DNA of 41,346 nucleotides from an uncultured Gammaproteobacteria bacterium (GTDB taxonomy: Bacteria > Pseudomonadota > Gammaproteobacteria > Arenicellales > UBA868). Under the pieces are notes generated by a model that was not told where the DNA came from, made no database searches, and saw nothing but the letters and a program-made list of their open reading frames with translations. Location of the stretch: NCBI GenBank assembly GCA_905612355.1, contig CAJQRU010000028.1, forward strand, positions 1-41,346, read 5' to 3'. The position numbers and the translations under genes were made by a program. The stretch's first letter is position 1, and each line of letters begins with the position of its first letter. Positions 1-7,990 of the stretch are shown here, piece after piece.

Positions 1-488
1 CCATGGCTAAGGCAATCACCAATGCAGCCCAGCCGATGGGAGCGGTTGCCGTTAGCGATCGTGTACACGACACCATTATGGAAGCCTCTGGGCCCGGTTT
101 AGTCGAATTTTTCCACGGCTATACTTATTCGGGTCATCCGGCAGCATGTGCAGCAGGACTCGCAATGATGGACATCATCGAGACTGATCGGTTGTTTGAA
201 CGCGCGAGTGAACTTTCCCCGTATTTTCTTGACCAGGTATTTGCCCTCAGCGATGTTCCATTAATTACAGACATTCGCGGCTATGGGCTTTTTGCCGGGT
301 TTGATGTCAAGCCGGCTGGGGGCCCCGGTGTGCGGGGGACTGATCTCCAGAAAAGGATGTTCAAGAACGGTCTGCATATAAAAATGACAGGTGATGCGGG
401 GCTGATTGCGCCGCCGCTGGTATCAGAACGACACCACATCGACAAAATTTGTGACATCCTGCGGCGGACTCTGGCTGAACTTGAATGA
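1..488 (+). CDS. Omega-amino acid:pyruvate aminotransferase, C-terminal part (5' truncated by window edge)
   Basis: PLP-dependent class III aminotransferase that moves an amino group from an omega-amino acid such as beta-alanine to pyruvate. Only the last 161 or so codons are present; the frame is open to the left edge, so the methionine at base 3 is internal. The fragment begins with the motif MAKAITN, whose lysine is the expected PLP Schiff-base residue. It is followed by FFHGYTYSGHPAACAAGLA, the DIRGYGLFAGFD strand and the closing KMTGD/APPL segment, all typical of the beta-alanine:pyruvate subgroup. The next gene downstream on the same strand encodes a polyamine-type binding protein, which fits a role in polyamine or beta-alanine nitrogen catabolism. 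Methylmalonate-semialdehyde dehydrogenase, whose family can also act on malonate semialdehyde, lies about 2.4 kb downstream. The subgroup is clear; the exact amine substrate is inferred. Confidence 0.9.
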   Translation, partial: MAKAITNAAQPMGAVAVSDRVHDTIMEASGPGLVEFFHGYTYSGHPAACAAGLAMMDIIETDRLFERASELSPYFLDQVFALSDVPLITDIRGYGLFAGFDVKPAGGPGVRGTDLQKRMFKNGLHIKMTGDAGLIAPPLVSERHHIDKICDILRRTLAELE

Positions 489-624
489 TTCGGGCGCCTG
501 ACTCTAAAGCATCAGCGACTGCGATGCAGTGGTTGGCTAAGGTGATTGGCCACGCCGACAAAAGAGGTTGCTTGGACATCGCACAACGAGCATTCTTTGT
601 CCGGTCACATGGGACGACATTGGT

Positions 625-1815
625 GTGAGTAACAGTTCCCGGCTGGCAGGCGCAACGAAGATAGGGCGTCGAGGGTTTATCAAGCATTGCGCTGCAGTGA
701 CGACTGCTGCGAGTGTTGGCCCCTGGATAGTGAGTGCCGATGTCCTGGCATCATCCGGACAACTTAATATCCTAATGTGGTCTGGTTACTTGCCGCCGGG
801 GTTAATCAAATCATTCAAGGCAAAGACCGGCATTGATATCAATCACACCAGCATCCAATCCAATGAGGACATTCTTGACCGGATGAAGATAACCGGGGGC
901 GAGGGCTTCGATATTGTCAGCCCTACGAGTATGCGCTCGTTGCAGTGGAGTTCGCTGAATCTCCTGCAGCCATTTGACTACACTCGAATTAAGAATCTCA
1001 GTAACGTTCATGACCAATTACTCGCGATTGGAGATGCCGAGTGGAATTTTGGTGCCAACGGCGCGCATTGGTTGCCCCACATTTGGGGTTCAGAAGGTAT
1101 CGCGTGGCGTACAGACAAATGGACACCACCACGCCAGGGAGAGATTCCAAGTTTTGGAGACCTCTGGCAGCCCGACATGACCGGAAAGGTGATGATACGG
1201 CCACACTCGGGGATGCTGGGCGTTGGCCTTTTTCTGGAAACCACTGGCGCACTGTCACCGGGCGCCATGCGCCAGGCTTATGCGGATGAAGCAAAGATGC
1301 GCAAGACCTGGGCCGTGGTGACCGACTTCTGTGTAAAGAATAAGGGCCAGGTCAAACTGTTTTGGAATGATGCCGATAAGCAAAGGGTAGCGATGATGAG
1401 TGAAGGGGTGGTCGTGGGCCAACTGTGGGAGAGTCCTCCCATTGCGTTGATGCGCAATGGTGATCCGGTTCAGTACCGGGCCCCGCTTGAGGGCCCCCTC
1501 GTGTGGGTAGATGGGATGTCGTTATCCGCTCGGGCAGAAAATGTGGAGGCTGCCTATAGTTTTATTGATTACTGTTTTGAATTGGAGCCTGCGGGAAAAT
1601 CTATTGACGGGGGTTCTGATGGACAGTTCTGGGGCGGTCACGGTTACAACTCTGCTGTTGCTGGCGCGGAGCGATATGCGAGTAAGCGTTATGCCAAGGA
1701 GTTCGCATCGATTTATTCACGCAGCCCACAGGTAAAGTTGTGGATATGGCCGCGGGAGCCGCATTGGTATGCGGGTGTGCGATCCGAATACACCAACAGG
1801 TTTGTTTATGCGTAG
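625..1815 (+). CDS. Tat-exported extracellular solute-binding protein, PotD/PotF-like
   Basis: Periplasmic binding protein of the spermidine/putrescine ABC type (bacterial extracellular solute-binding family). I chose the GTG at 625, about 8 bases after a GGGA element, giving about 396 residues. This puts a twin-arginine motif (RRGFIK) near residue 14, followed by a hydrophobic alanine-rich stretch, as in Tat substrates. A TTG at 568 would add 19 residues before it. The mature part starts with the family strand LNILMWSGYLPPGL and contains the hinge pattern GFDIVSPTS. The middle part WGSEGIAWRTDKW resembles PotD-like proteins that contact the ligand amines. No ABC permease or ATPase gene lies in the window, so the partners are elsewhere or upstream. 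It follows the aminotransferase by 136 bases. The ligand is inferred to be a polyamine or related amine. Confidence 0.85.
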   Translation: MSNSSRLAGATKIGRRGFIKHCAAVTTAASVGPWIVSADVLASSGQLNILMWSGYLPPGLIKSFKAKTGIDINHTSIQSNEDILDRMKITGGEGFDIVSPTSMRSLQWSSLNLLQPFDYTRIKNLSNVHDQLLAIGDAEWNFGANGAHWLPHIWGSEGIAWRTDKWTPPRQGEIPSFGDLWQPDMTGKVMIRPHSGMLGVGLFLETTGALSPGAMRQAYADEAKMRKTWAVVTDFCVKNKGQVKLFWNDADKQRVAMMSEGVVVGQLWESPPIALMRNGDPVQYRAPLEGPLVWVDGMSLSARAENVEAAYSFIDYCFELEPAGKSIDGGSDGQFWGGHGYNSAVAGAERYASKRYAKEFASIYSRSPQVKLWIWPREPHWYAGVRSEYTNRFVYA

Positions 1816-1886
1816 GGCCCACCCATCGGCTAAGGGTGTGAGGCGGGATGACGCGAAACTCGGGGTGTGGCGCTAGGTTAGGCCTG

Positions 1887-2330
1887 TCAGCAGATGACTT
1901 CAAACTCCGTGCGCTGAATCGCGGCACCATCGACCGATATGGCGACGTTCCAGATACCGACGAAGGCGGTCATGCCAATGGCGGGGTTGAAAGCTCGAAG
2001 CAGTCCACTTCCGGTTGCAGGATGCAGTTTTAGCCAGGTTACGACTTCACGTGTGCTGTCCAATACCTTCTGAGTATTTCTCTCGCGTCGGCGCCCAGTC
2101 GGATCAGTCCAGTCCACAACCAGGGTGTGGATCCCTTTGGGGACATCGGTCAAGCTGATGACGGCAAAAATCTGACGACGACAGTCCAAGAGTGTCGTTT
2201 CGAGAACGCTTGGTCTGCCATTGTCCAAGGTGTCAGTGACGAACACCGATGCATTGGTTGCCATGGCGAGCGGCGCCAGTGTCCACAGGTTCATTGCGAG
2301 CACTACCGCCGTGACGCGTCCGATTTTCAT
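1887..2330 (-). CDS. Small secreted protein of unknown function
   Basis: Unrecognised protein of about 147 residues, convergent with the binding-protein gene. The start at 2330 gives MKIGR followed by a hydrophobic segment and an alanine cleavage site (LAMA before TNASVF), a normal Sec signal peptide; a start five codons earlier is possible. The mature part has a beta-rich look: a short cysteine-containing strand (TLLDCRRQ), the segment GIHTLVVDWTDPTGRRRERN, then a C-terminal strand pair ending FEVIC. The two mature cysteines could form a disulphide. The pattern 'HTLVVDWTDPTG...ERN' recalls immunoglobulin-like domains of small periplasmic proteins, but I cannot name a family. No partner is evident. 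The signal peptide and the lack of a better reading frame are the grounds for calling it real. Confidence 0.65.
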   Translation of the reverse strand: MKIGRVTAVVLAMNLWTLAPLAMATNASVFVTDTLDNGRPSVLETTLLDCRRQIFAVISLTDVPKGIHTLVVDWTDPTGRRRERNTQKVLDSTREVVTWLKLHPATGSGLLRAFNPAIGMTAFVGIWNVAISVDGAAIQRTEFEVIC

Positions 2331-2868
2331 GTTCCAAGACGCCAATTTGCGGGCTCTGCCGAAGCAATGCCTCCGGCCCCAGGTGTATTCCGCTGTATAC
2401 GAGTGATACGTAACACGCTTCAGTCCATTGCTGCGTCAGATTGATGCCCACGGGCAGTGATCATGTTGATGCTTGCTCGGTGGGTCAGGAGAAGGGGAGC
2501 GGGCTTTGCAGTTTGCCCATTATGGGTGTCAGCATGCGGTGCGTAGTCGATAGCTTTTGGCAGATTCTTATGTGGGCTCGATACCATTGGTATTCTCCCA
2601 TGATGTGTGATGGCGAATCTTTGCCGATCGCCTTGGCAAATCACACGTGTCCCCATTGTGTATCGGCAATGGCGTGCGCACAACCTGTTGGCTCCTCCCC
2701 AATGCATCGCAACTCGGATCGACGGCTTGTTCTTCTCTTGGACAGCCACGACAATGCCTGACAAGAGCTATAGGAGGCCTTTTCCTCTCACAGTCAGTAA
2801 AGATGGTAACTAGGCCGTACGGCGCGGTGCTTTTGGAGCGCGTTACCAAGAAACCAAGGAGTTTTACC
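2331..2868. other. Long intergenic stretch, no convincing gene
   Basis: This 538-base stretch separates the secreted orphan (minus) from mmsA (plus), so both 5' ends face it and it must hold their promoters. Open frames exist on both strands (for example 2441-2761 plus and 2420-2764 minus), but their translations are rich in Cys, His, Met and Trp with no domain or signal peptide, so I treat them as chance. The mmsA frame is open back to 2647, but the extra residues look random. No tRNA-like motif or T-run terminator was seen. An AAGGAG at 2856-2861 belongs to mmsA. Confidence 0.6.
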
Positions 2869-4386
2869 ATGAAAACTGCGGGAAGGTTGACCTTGTCCCA
2901 TTTTGTTGGGGGGCAGATGATTGAAGGGCGCGGCGACCGTTTTGGTGATATCTACAATCCAGCGACGGGTGACATCGCCAAACAGGTGCCGCTCGCCACT
3001 GCCGAAGAAGTTCGAAGTGCAGTTGCCGTCGCTGCCGAAGCATTTCCGAACTGGTCTCAGACCTCCCCGGCGCGTCGGGCGCAAGTCTTGTTTCGCTACC
3101 GAGAACTGCTGATTGAACACATGGCAGAGCTTTCTGAGATTGTGTCATCTGAGCATGGCAAGACGCTCGAAGATGCGCAGGGCTCGATTACGCGTGGACT
3201 CGAGGTGGTCGAATTTGCCTGTGGCATATCACAGTTGCTAAAAGGTGAGTTCACCGAGGGTGTTTCTAACGGGGTGGATTGCTGGAGCGTGAGGCAGCCA
3301 TTGGGTGTGTGTGCTGGTATTACGCCATTCAACTTTCCTGCGATGGTGCCAATGTGGATGTTTCCTATTGCGTTGGCCTGTGGGAATACGTTCGTATTGA
3401 AGCCTTCTGAGCGCGATCCGTCCTGCTCGCTTCGAATGGCAGAGCTCTTGGTTGAGGCGGGTCTGCCCGCGGGCGTCTTGAATGTTGTCAACGGGGACAA
3501 GGAGGCGGTAGATGCACTGCTTTGTGATCCTCAGGTCCAGGCTGTCAGTTTTGTTGGATCGACAGCCGTCGGCGAATATATTTATCGTACAGGTTGCAAT
3601 CATGGGAAGCGGGTTCAGGCATTGTGTGGCGCCAAGAATCATATGGTTGTAATGCCTGATGCTGATCTTGATCAGGCAATCGATGCGGTGATGGGAGCGG
3701 CATACGGGTCGGCCGGTGAGCGGTGTATGGCGGTATCGGTGATGGTTGCGGTGGGAGATGAGGTTGCAGACGCACTCATTGAACGGTTACGCCCGCGGCT
3801 TGAGGCGCTCAAGGTGGGGCCTTATACGCAGAGTGATGCAGAGATGGGACCGGTCGTGAATCCGGCGGCAAAGGCCCGTATCTGCGGATACATTGATCGC
3901 GGAGTTGAGGAGGGGGCGGAACTGGTGATTGATGGCAGGGATATTTCCGTTCGAGGGTTTGAGAACGGCTGTTTCGTGGGTCCCACGGTGTTTGATCACG
4001 TGACCTCATCCATGTCTATTTACACCGATGAGATCTTTGGGCCAGTGTTGTGTGTGGTAAGAGTGAATTCCTACGATAGTGCGTTACAACTGGTTAACGA
4101 TCATGAGTATGGAAACGGTGCCGCTATTTTCACCCGAGACGGTGATGCCGCAAGGGATTTTTCGCATCGGGTACGGATCGGCATGGTCGGCATCAATGTG
4201 CCGATCCCCGTTCCTATGGCCTTTCATAGTTTTGGTGGCTGGAAGCGTTCATTGTTCGGTGACCACTATGTTCATGGACCTGAAGGCGTTCGTTTTTACA
4301 CTCGACTGAAAACCATTACTTCGCGTTGGCCCTCGGGTATACGATCCGGTGCGGTCTACAACTTCAAGGCTGGCGCCGAGCACTGA
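2869..4386 (+). CDS. mmsA: CoA-acylating methylmalonate-semialdehyde dehydrogenase
   Basis: Converts methylmalonate semialdehyde (valine, thymine) or malonate semialdehyde (beta-alanine, inositol) to propionyl-CoA or acetyl-CoA with NAD+ and CoA. The ATG at 2869, seven bases after AAGGAG, gives 505 residues, the usual family length; the open frame upstream is not family sequence. Seen: the TPFNFPAMVPMWMFPIALA segment of the cofactor site, the glycine motif FVGSTAVGEYIY, and nucleophile Cys286 in GERCMA. The general-base glutamate of ordinary aldehyde dehydrogenases is replaced by the CGAKNH segment, the hallmark of the CoA-dependent MmsA subgroup. The C-terminal IPVPMAFHSFGGWK and FYTRLKT segments also match. 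A MaoC-like gene follows 50 bases later. With the upstream aminotransferase it could form a beta-alanine route, but a valine role is equally possible. Confidence 0.95.
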   Translation: MKTAGRLTLSHFVGGQMIEGRGDRFGDIYNPATGDIAKQVPLATAEEVRSAVAVAAEAFPNWSQTSPARRAQVLFRYRELLIEHMAELSEIVSSEHGKTLEDAQGSITRGLEVVEFACGISQLLKGEFTEGVSNGVDCWSVRQPLGVCAGITPFNFPAMVPMWMFPIALACGNTFVLKPSERDPSCSLRMAELLVEAGLPAGVLNVVNGDKEAVDALLCDPQVQAVSFVGSTAVGEYIYRTGCNHGKRVQALCGAKNHMVVMPDADLDQAIDAVMGAAYGSAGERCMAVSVMVAVGDEVADALIERLRPRLEALKVGPYTQSDAEMGPVVNPAAKARICGYIDRGVEEGAELVIDGRDISVRGFENGCFVGPTVFDHVTSSMSIYTDEIFGPVLCVVRVNSYDSALQLVNDHEYGNGAAIFTRDGDAARDFSHRVRIGMVGINVPIPVPMAFHSFGGWKRSLFGDHYVHGPEGVRFYTRLKTITSRWPSGIRSGAVYNFKAGAEH

Positions 4387-4436
4387 CGGCGACCCGGCTT
4401 GCTTCGTCATGCGTAACTTACTATGCGAGATCTGCT

Positions 4437-4877
4437 ATGCGAATTCCTAAAGGACATACCTATGAAGAGGTCAGTGTTGGAGACTCATTTCAGACCTCGT
4501 TAACCGTGACTGAAACCCACCTGGTGATGGGGGCAGGTCTTTTCGGTGATTTTAATCCGCTACATGTAGACGAAACATTCGCGGCAGCCAGTCGGTTTGG
4601 TGGCCGCATTCTCCACGGGCCTTTAACCAGTGCTTTGATGTCTGCGTCGGTCGGAATGTTCTTCGTCGGCACGGCCATTGCCTACCTCGAACACAATTGT
4701 CGATTCAGTGCGCCGGTTCGTCCTGGTGACACGTTGACGACCGTGTGGACTGTTAGCGGAAAAACCGACAAACCGAAGGTCGGCGGGGGAATCGTTGAAC
4801 TGGCAGCAACATGCACTAATCAGGCAGAGGTCATAGTCGCTGATGCCGATGGCAAGGTGTTAGTCGGGGAGGGTTGA
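4437..4877 (+). CDS. MaoC-like hot-dog-fold hydratase
   Basis: About 146 residues of the MaoC/(R)-specific enoyl-CoA hydratase family. The start at 4437 gives MRIPKGHTYEEVSVGD, the usual beginning of this family; the longer open frame starting at 4326 overlaps mmsA and is unlikely. The hydratase motif is present as FGDFNPLHVDETFAA, with the catalytic Asp and His, followed by FGGRILHGPLT. The core ends with the PGDTLTTVW strand. Members hydrate trans-2-enoyl-CoA or act on related thioesters. It lies 50 bases after mmsA and its stop overlaps a possible TTG start of the next gene, so co-transcription with mmsA is likely. The precise acyl-CoA substrate cannot be read from the sequence. Confidence 0.88.
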   Translation: MRIPKGHTYEEVSVGDSFQTSLTVTETHLVMGAGLFGDFNPLHVDETFAAASRFGGRILHGPLTSALMSASVGMFFVGTAIAYLEHNCRFSAPVRPGDTLTTVWTVSGKTDKPKVGGGIVELAATCTNQAEVIVADADGKVLVGEG

Positions 4878-4885
4878 TAACCGAC

Positions 4886-5346
4886 ATGGCATCTCTTGTT
4901 GGGATACCGATCGCTGAGGGCTTGTGGTTTCGTTCGGCGACAGTTGACGGCACGCTACCTGTCATAACGTTGTGGAAAGCCTGTCATCTAGTCCGGCCTT
5001 GGAATGACCCTGCCGAGGACATTTGTTTTTTCCTTCAATCCCCTGCATCGGAGCTATTGCTGGCGTTCGAGGGGATGAGATTGTTGGTAGCATAATGATG
5101 GGGAACGATGGTCACCGGGGCTGGGTTTATTACCTCGGTGTTTTGCCGGCCTGGCGGCGCGGTGGCATTGCGCGGCCACTAATGGTGCAGGCGGAGCAAT
5201 GGATGTGTGCAAGGGGAGTTCCCAAGATGCACGCCATGATTCGCCACGATAATTTGGAAGTTCGGTCGTTTTACACGGCGCTGGGGTACGCGGATGATGA
5301 TGTTCTAGTGGTTGAGAAATTCCTAAACGGTCAGTCAAAAACCTGA
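4886..5346 (+). pseudogene. GNAT acetyltransferase, YpeA-like, interrupted by one-base frameshift
   Basis: Two overlapping frames together make one GNAT N-acetyltransferase. The first frame (start 4886, or TTG 4874 overlapping the MaoC stop) carries the N-terminal signature TLWKACHLVRPWNDP and runs to a stop at 5093-5095. The second frame carries DGHRGWVYYLGV, the acetyl-CoA loop RRGGIARPLM and the closing FYTALGYADDDV, ending at 5346. Adding one G to the run at 5071-5074 joins them as FEGDEIVGS and gives a continuous 153-residue protein, the normal size for the YpeA type. YpeA-like proteins are predicted acetyltransferases of unknown substrate. Either the base was lost in sequencing or the gene is truly inactive; the intact family motifs on both sides favour the former. 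Confidence 0.85.
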
Positions 5347-5362
5347 ATCCGAGGTGTCTTTT

Positions 5363-6235
5363 TTGAAAGTTATTCACGTGATCGAGGTTTCTGGTGCCCC
5401 TGAGCCCATCATTCAGCAGAACATCGAACGTTTGGGCGCTGCGGGTTTTTCAGTTGTTTATGTTCCGTACGATAGTCACGTAGGACATCGGCTTGAACCG
5501 CAGGGCATTGCCCAACGAGCACAAATACTGAGTGAATCCTTGCTGAGTGGTCGTGTTGACTATGTCATGGCAGCTCGGGGCGGATATGGCGCGAGTGACT
5601 TGCTGCCACATCTTGACTGGACTGAATTGTCTAAAGTTTCTCCGCGATTACTGATCGGGTTTTCAGATATCACCGCATTGCAGGCGGCATTGAAAGCGAG
5701 ACTAAATTGGCCAGCGTTGCATGGCCCGATGCCAGGTTCACCCTCTTGGTGCGAAGACGCTGCCGCAGATGAAATGGTAGCCATGCTACTGGCTGGCGCG
5801 CCTTTCTCGGGCGAGATTGTGCTTGAAAGTCCCAAAGATCAAGCAACACCGGAAATTATTACGGGCGAACTCTTTGGTGGTTGCCTTAGTGTGTTAACTA
5901 ATTTAATTGGCACTCCTGATTTGCCAGCTCCCGGGCCGGAACGAATACTCTTTCTAGAGGACATTAATGAGCGTCCTGAGCGGGTGTTGCGTTGCTGGAA
6001 CCAGTGGCGCGAGGCAGGGCAACTCGATGGAGTCAGGGCCGTGGTGCTGGGTCGGTTTTTGGGCCTCGAAAGTGAGACGTGTGAGGCATGGCTTGTTGAT
6101 CGATTGTGTGAGCGAATTGAGTGTCCAGTTTTTGTGTCGCGAGAGTTTGGCCACGGCATGCCGAATCGACCTATTGCGATTGGTGGTCTGGCTGCCATTC
6201 AGCAGGGCAGATTGCGCTGGCATCTCGATTGCTAG
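5363..6235 (+). CDS. LD-carboxypeptidase, peptidase family S66 (LdcA/MccF-like)
   Basis: Serine peptidase of about 290 residues. In cell-wall recycling LdcA removes the terminal D-Ala from murein tetrapeptide; MccF relatives cleave microcin C-type acyl-adenylates. I prefer the TTG at 5363, eight bases after GAGG, giving MKVIHVIEVSG; GTG 5354 would add three residues but overlaps the same GAGG. The nucleophile Ser lies in LLIGFSDITAL, preceded by AARGGYGASDLL. The catalytic Glu is in LFLEDINERPERV and the His in SREFGHGMPNRPI, so the Ser-Glu-His triad is complete. The N-terminal loop, normally like APSG, reads EVSGAP here. It follows the GNAT gene by 16 bases. Cytoplasmic location is expected because no signal peptide is seen. 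LdcA or MccF-type function cannot be separated by eye. Confidence 0.88.
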   Translation: MKVIHVIEVSGAPEPIIQQNIERLGAAGFSVVYVPYDSHVGHRLEPQGIAQRAQILSESLLSGRVDYVMAARGGYGASDLLPHLDWTELSKVSPRLLIGFSDITALQAALKARLNWPALHGPMPGSPSWCEDAAADEMVAMLLAGAPFSGEIVLESPKDQATPEIITGELFGGCLSVLTNLIGTPDLPAPGPERILFLEDINERPERVLRCWNQWREAGQLDGVRAVVLGRFLGLESETCEAWLVDRLCERIECPVFVSREFGHGMPNRPIAIGGLAAIQQGRLRWHLDC

Positions 6236-6331
6236 GATGGGTAGGGATTTCTTGTCAATGCAGCGTAGCCCAAGTACCATCAAAGACAGTCAAACTTGAA
6301 TCAAAACACGCTCTTGGGCGAGGGAGAGGGG

Positions 6332-7207
6332 ATGTTAACGGGCAGCATGGTTGCGATGGTGACACCGATGCAGGCGAACGGTGTGGTGGACTGGGATGCC
6401 CTGGCAAAACTAGTCGACTACCACGTGGAGCAAGGTACTGATGCGATTGTTTCGGTTGGTACAACGGGTGAATCGGCAACCCTTGAACACGATGAACATG
6501 GAGAGGTTATTCGACGGACTGTTGAGGCAGCCCAAGGTCGCATTCCGGTGATTGGGGGAACAGGGGCCAATGCCACTGCCGAGGCGATTCGTCTGACGCG
6601 AGTCGCAGCCGACGCTGGCGTCAGTGCTTGCTTGTTGGTAGTGCCGTATTACAACAAGCCCACGCAAGAAGGATTATTCCAACATTTCAGTGCCATTGCT
6701 GAGGCGGTTGATATTCCACAGATTCTTTACAACGTTCCCGGCCGTACGGCACTGGATATGCACAACGACACGACAGTACGTTTATCTGCGGTAGCCAATA
6801 TTGTTGGGATCAAGGATGCCACCAATGACTTAGAGCGCGGTTCTGATTTGATAGCCCGTTGCCCGAGCGATTTCGCTATTTATTCCGGTGAAGATGGCAG
6901 TGCCTGTCAGCTAATGCTCGCCGGTGGTAAGGGCACCATCTCCGTCACGGCCAATGCAGCGCCTAATTTGATGCACCGTATGTGCGAAGCGGCAGTGGCG
7001 GGTGATGTGACCGTTGCTACCGCATTGGACGAACAACTCTCGCCCTTGCATGTGGCAATGTTCCTCGAATCTAACCCCATTCCTGCCAAGTGGGCGGTAC
7101 GGCAGTTAGGGCTCGCGGGCGAGGGCATTCGTTTACCGCTGTTGCCGTTATCGCCTGAGCACCACGATACTGTGCGCGCCGCCATGCAGACGGCGGGTGT
7201 CCTTTGA
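6332..7207 (+). CDS. dapA: 4-hydroxy-tetrahydrodipicolinate synthase
   Basis: Condenses pyruvate with aspartate semialdehyde, the first committed step of lysine and meso-diaminopimelate synthesis. The ATG at 6332 follows a purine-rich AGGGAGAGGGG element; the TTG at 6296 would add 12 residues foreign to the family. The product is 291 residues, the usual length. Seen: VGTTGES (substrate-site threonines), VVPYYNKPTQEG, the proton-relay tyrosine in YNVPGRT, and Schiff-base Lys161 in GIKDAT, the same number as in the E. coli enzyme. The C-terminal NPIPAKWA segment is typical of proteobacterial DapA. purC starts 30 bases downstream, so the two are probably co-transcribed. In many gammaproteobacteria an outer-membrane lipoprotein gene (bamC) sits between dapA and purC; it is absent here. 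Confidence 0.97.
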   Translation: MLTGSMVAMVTPMQANGVVDWDALAKLVDYHVEQGTDAIVSVGTTGESATLEHDEHGEVIRRTVEAAQGRIPVIGGTGANATAEAIRLTRVAADAGVSACLLVVPYYNKPTQEGLFQHFSAIAEAVDIPQILYNVPGRTALDMHNDTTVRLSAVANIVGIKDATNDLERGSDLIARCPSDFAIYSGEDGSACQLMLAGGKGTISVTANAAPNLMHRMCEAAVAGDVTVATALDEQLSPLHVAMFLESNPIPAKWAVRQLGLAGEGIRLPLLPLSPEHHDTVRAAMQTAGVL

Positions 7208-7237
7208 CTGCGGACTTTATCTGATAGGGGATTGAGC

Positions 7238-7966
7238 ATGGAGAAAGGCGAAGAACTTTATTCTGGGAAGGCAAAGTCCGTTTTCGAAACGAGCGACCCA
7301 GCTCGACTCGTTATGGTGTTCCGTGATGACACCTCTGCGTTTGACGGCGTCAAAGTAGAAAAACTCGATCGCAAGGGTATGGTCAATAACCGCTTTAGCG
7401 CATTTATCATGGATCAACTTGAGGCCGCTGGAGTCGCGACTCACCACGAGGGCCTTCTGAACGAGACCGAATCGCTTGTCAAACGGCTCGATATGATTCC
7501 CGTCGAGTGCGTGGTTCGAAATATTGCCACCGGGTCGTTATGTAAACGGCTGGGCGTAGAAGACGGCATTGATCTGGTTCCGCCGACATTTGAGTTTTTT
7601 CTGAAAAATGACGAACTGCATGACCCGATGATCAACGAATATCATATACGGTCGTTTAATTGGGCCAGTCAGTCAGAGATGGATGTCATGATTGCACGCA
7701 CGTTTGAGGTCAACGATATCCTGAGAAAAATGTTTTCCGCTGCGGGTATGTTGTTGGTCGATTTCAAGTTGGAATTCGGCCGGTTCGATGGCACCTTATT
7801 GCTCGGGGATGAATTTACTCCGGATGGATGTCGTTTATGGGACACTGATACGCGTAAGAAACTAGACAAGGATCGTTTCCGTCGTGGGCTTGGCGGTGTT
7901 GTTGAGGCTTATGAGGAAGTCGCTATGCGGTTGGGAGTCGATCTGGGGCAACCGATTGCCCGATAA
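7238..7966 (+). CDS. purC: SAICAR synthetase (phosphoribosylaminoimidazole-succinocarboxamide synthase)
   Basis: Ligates aspartate to CAIR with ATP in purine synthesis, giving SAICAR. The ATG at 7238 follows GGGG (7227-7230) by seven bases and yields 242 residues, matching the bacterial enzyme. Seen: the N-terminal [11 protein letters not shown] nucleotide loop, [28 protein letters not shown] (substrate site), [10 protein letters not shown] and the metal/ATP segment [12 protein letters not shown]. The short linker to dapA and the 24-base gap to purL suggest one transcript dapA-purC-purL. No purine-repressor box was identified by eye. Confidence 0.97.
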   Translation: MEKGEELYSGKAKSVFETSDPARLVMVFRDDTSAFDGVKVEKLDRKGMVNNRFSAFIMDQLEAAGVATHHEGLLNETESLVKRLDMIPVECVVRNIATGSLCKRLGVEDGIDLVPPTFEFFLKNDELHDPMINEYHIRSFNWASQSEMDVMIARTFEVNDILRKMFSAAGMLLVDFKLEFGRFDGTLLLGDEFTPDGCRLWDTDTRKKLDKDRFRRGLGGVVEAYEEVAMRLGVDLGQPIAR

Positions 7967-7990
7967 CCCGCTCGACGGATCGCGACCTTC

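Noticed and set aside
2441-2761. Open frames on both strands in the gap before mmsA
   Set aside because: No domain, signal peptide or ribosome site; composition is that of random frames.
2647-2868. Extended N-terminus for mmsA
   Set aside because: The upstream codons do not resemble the family, and AAGGAG sits at the right distance from ATG 2869.
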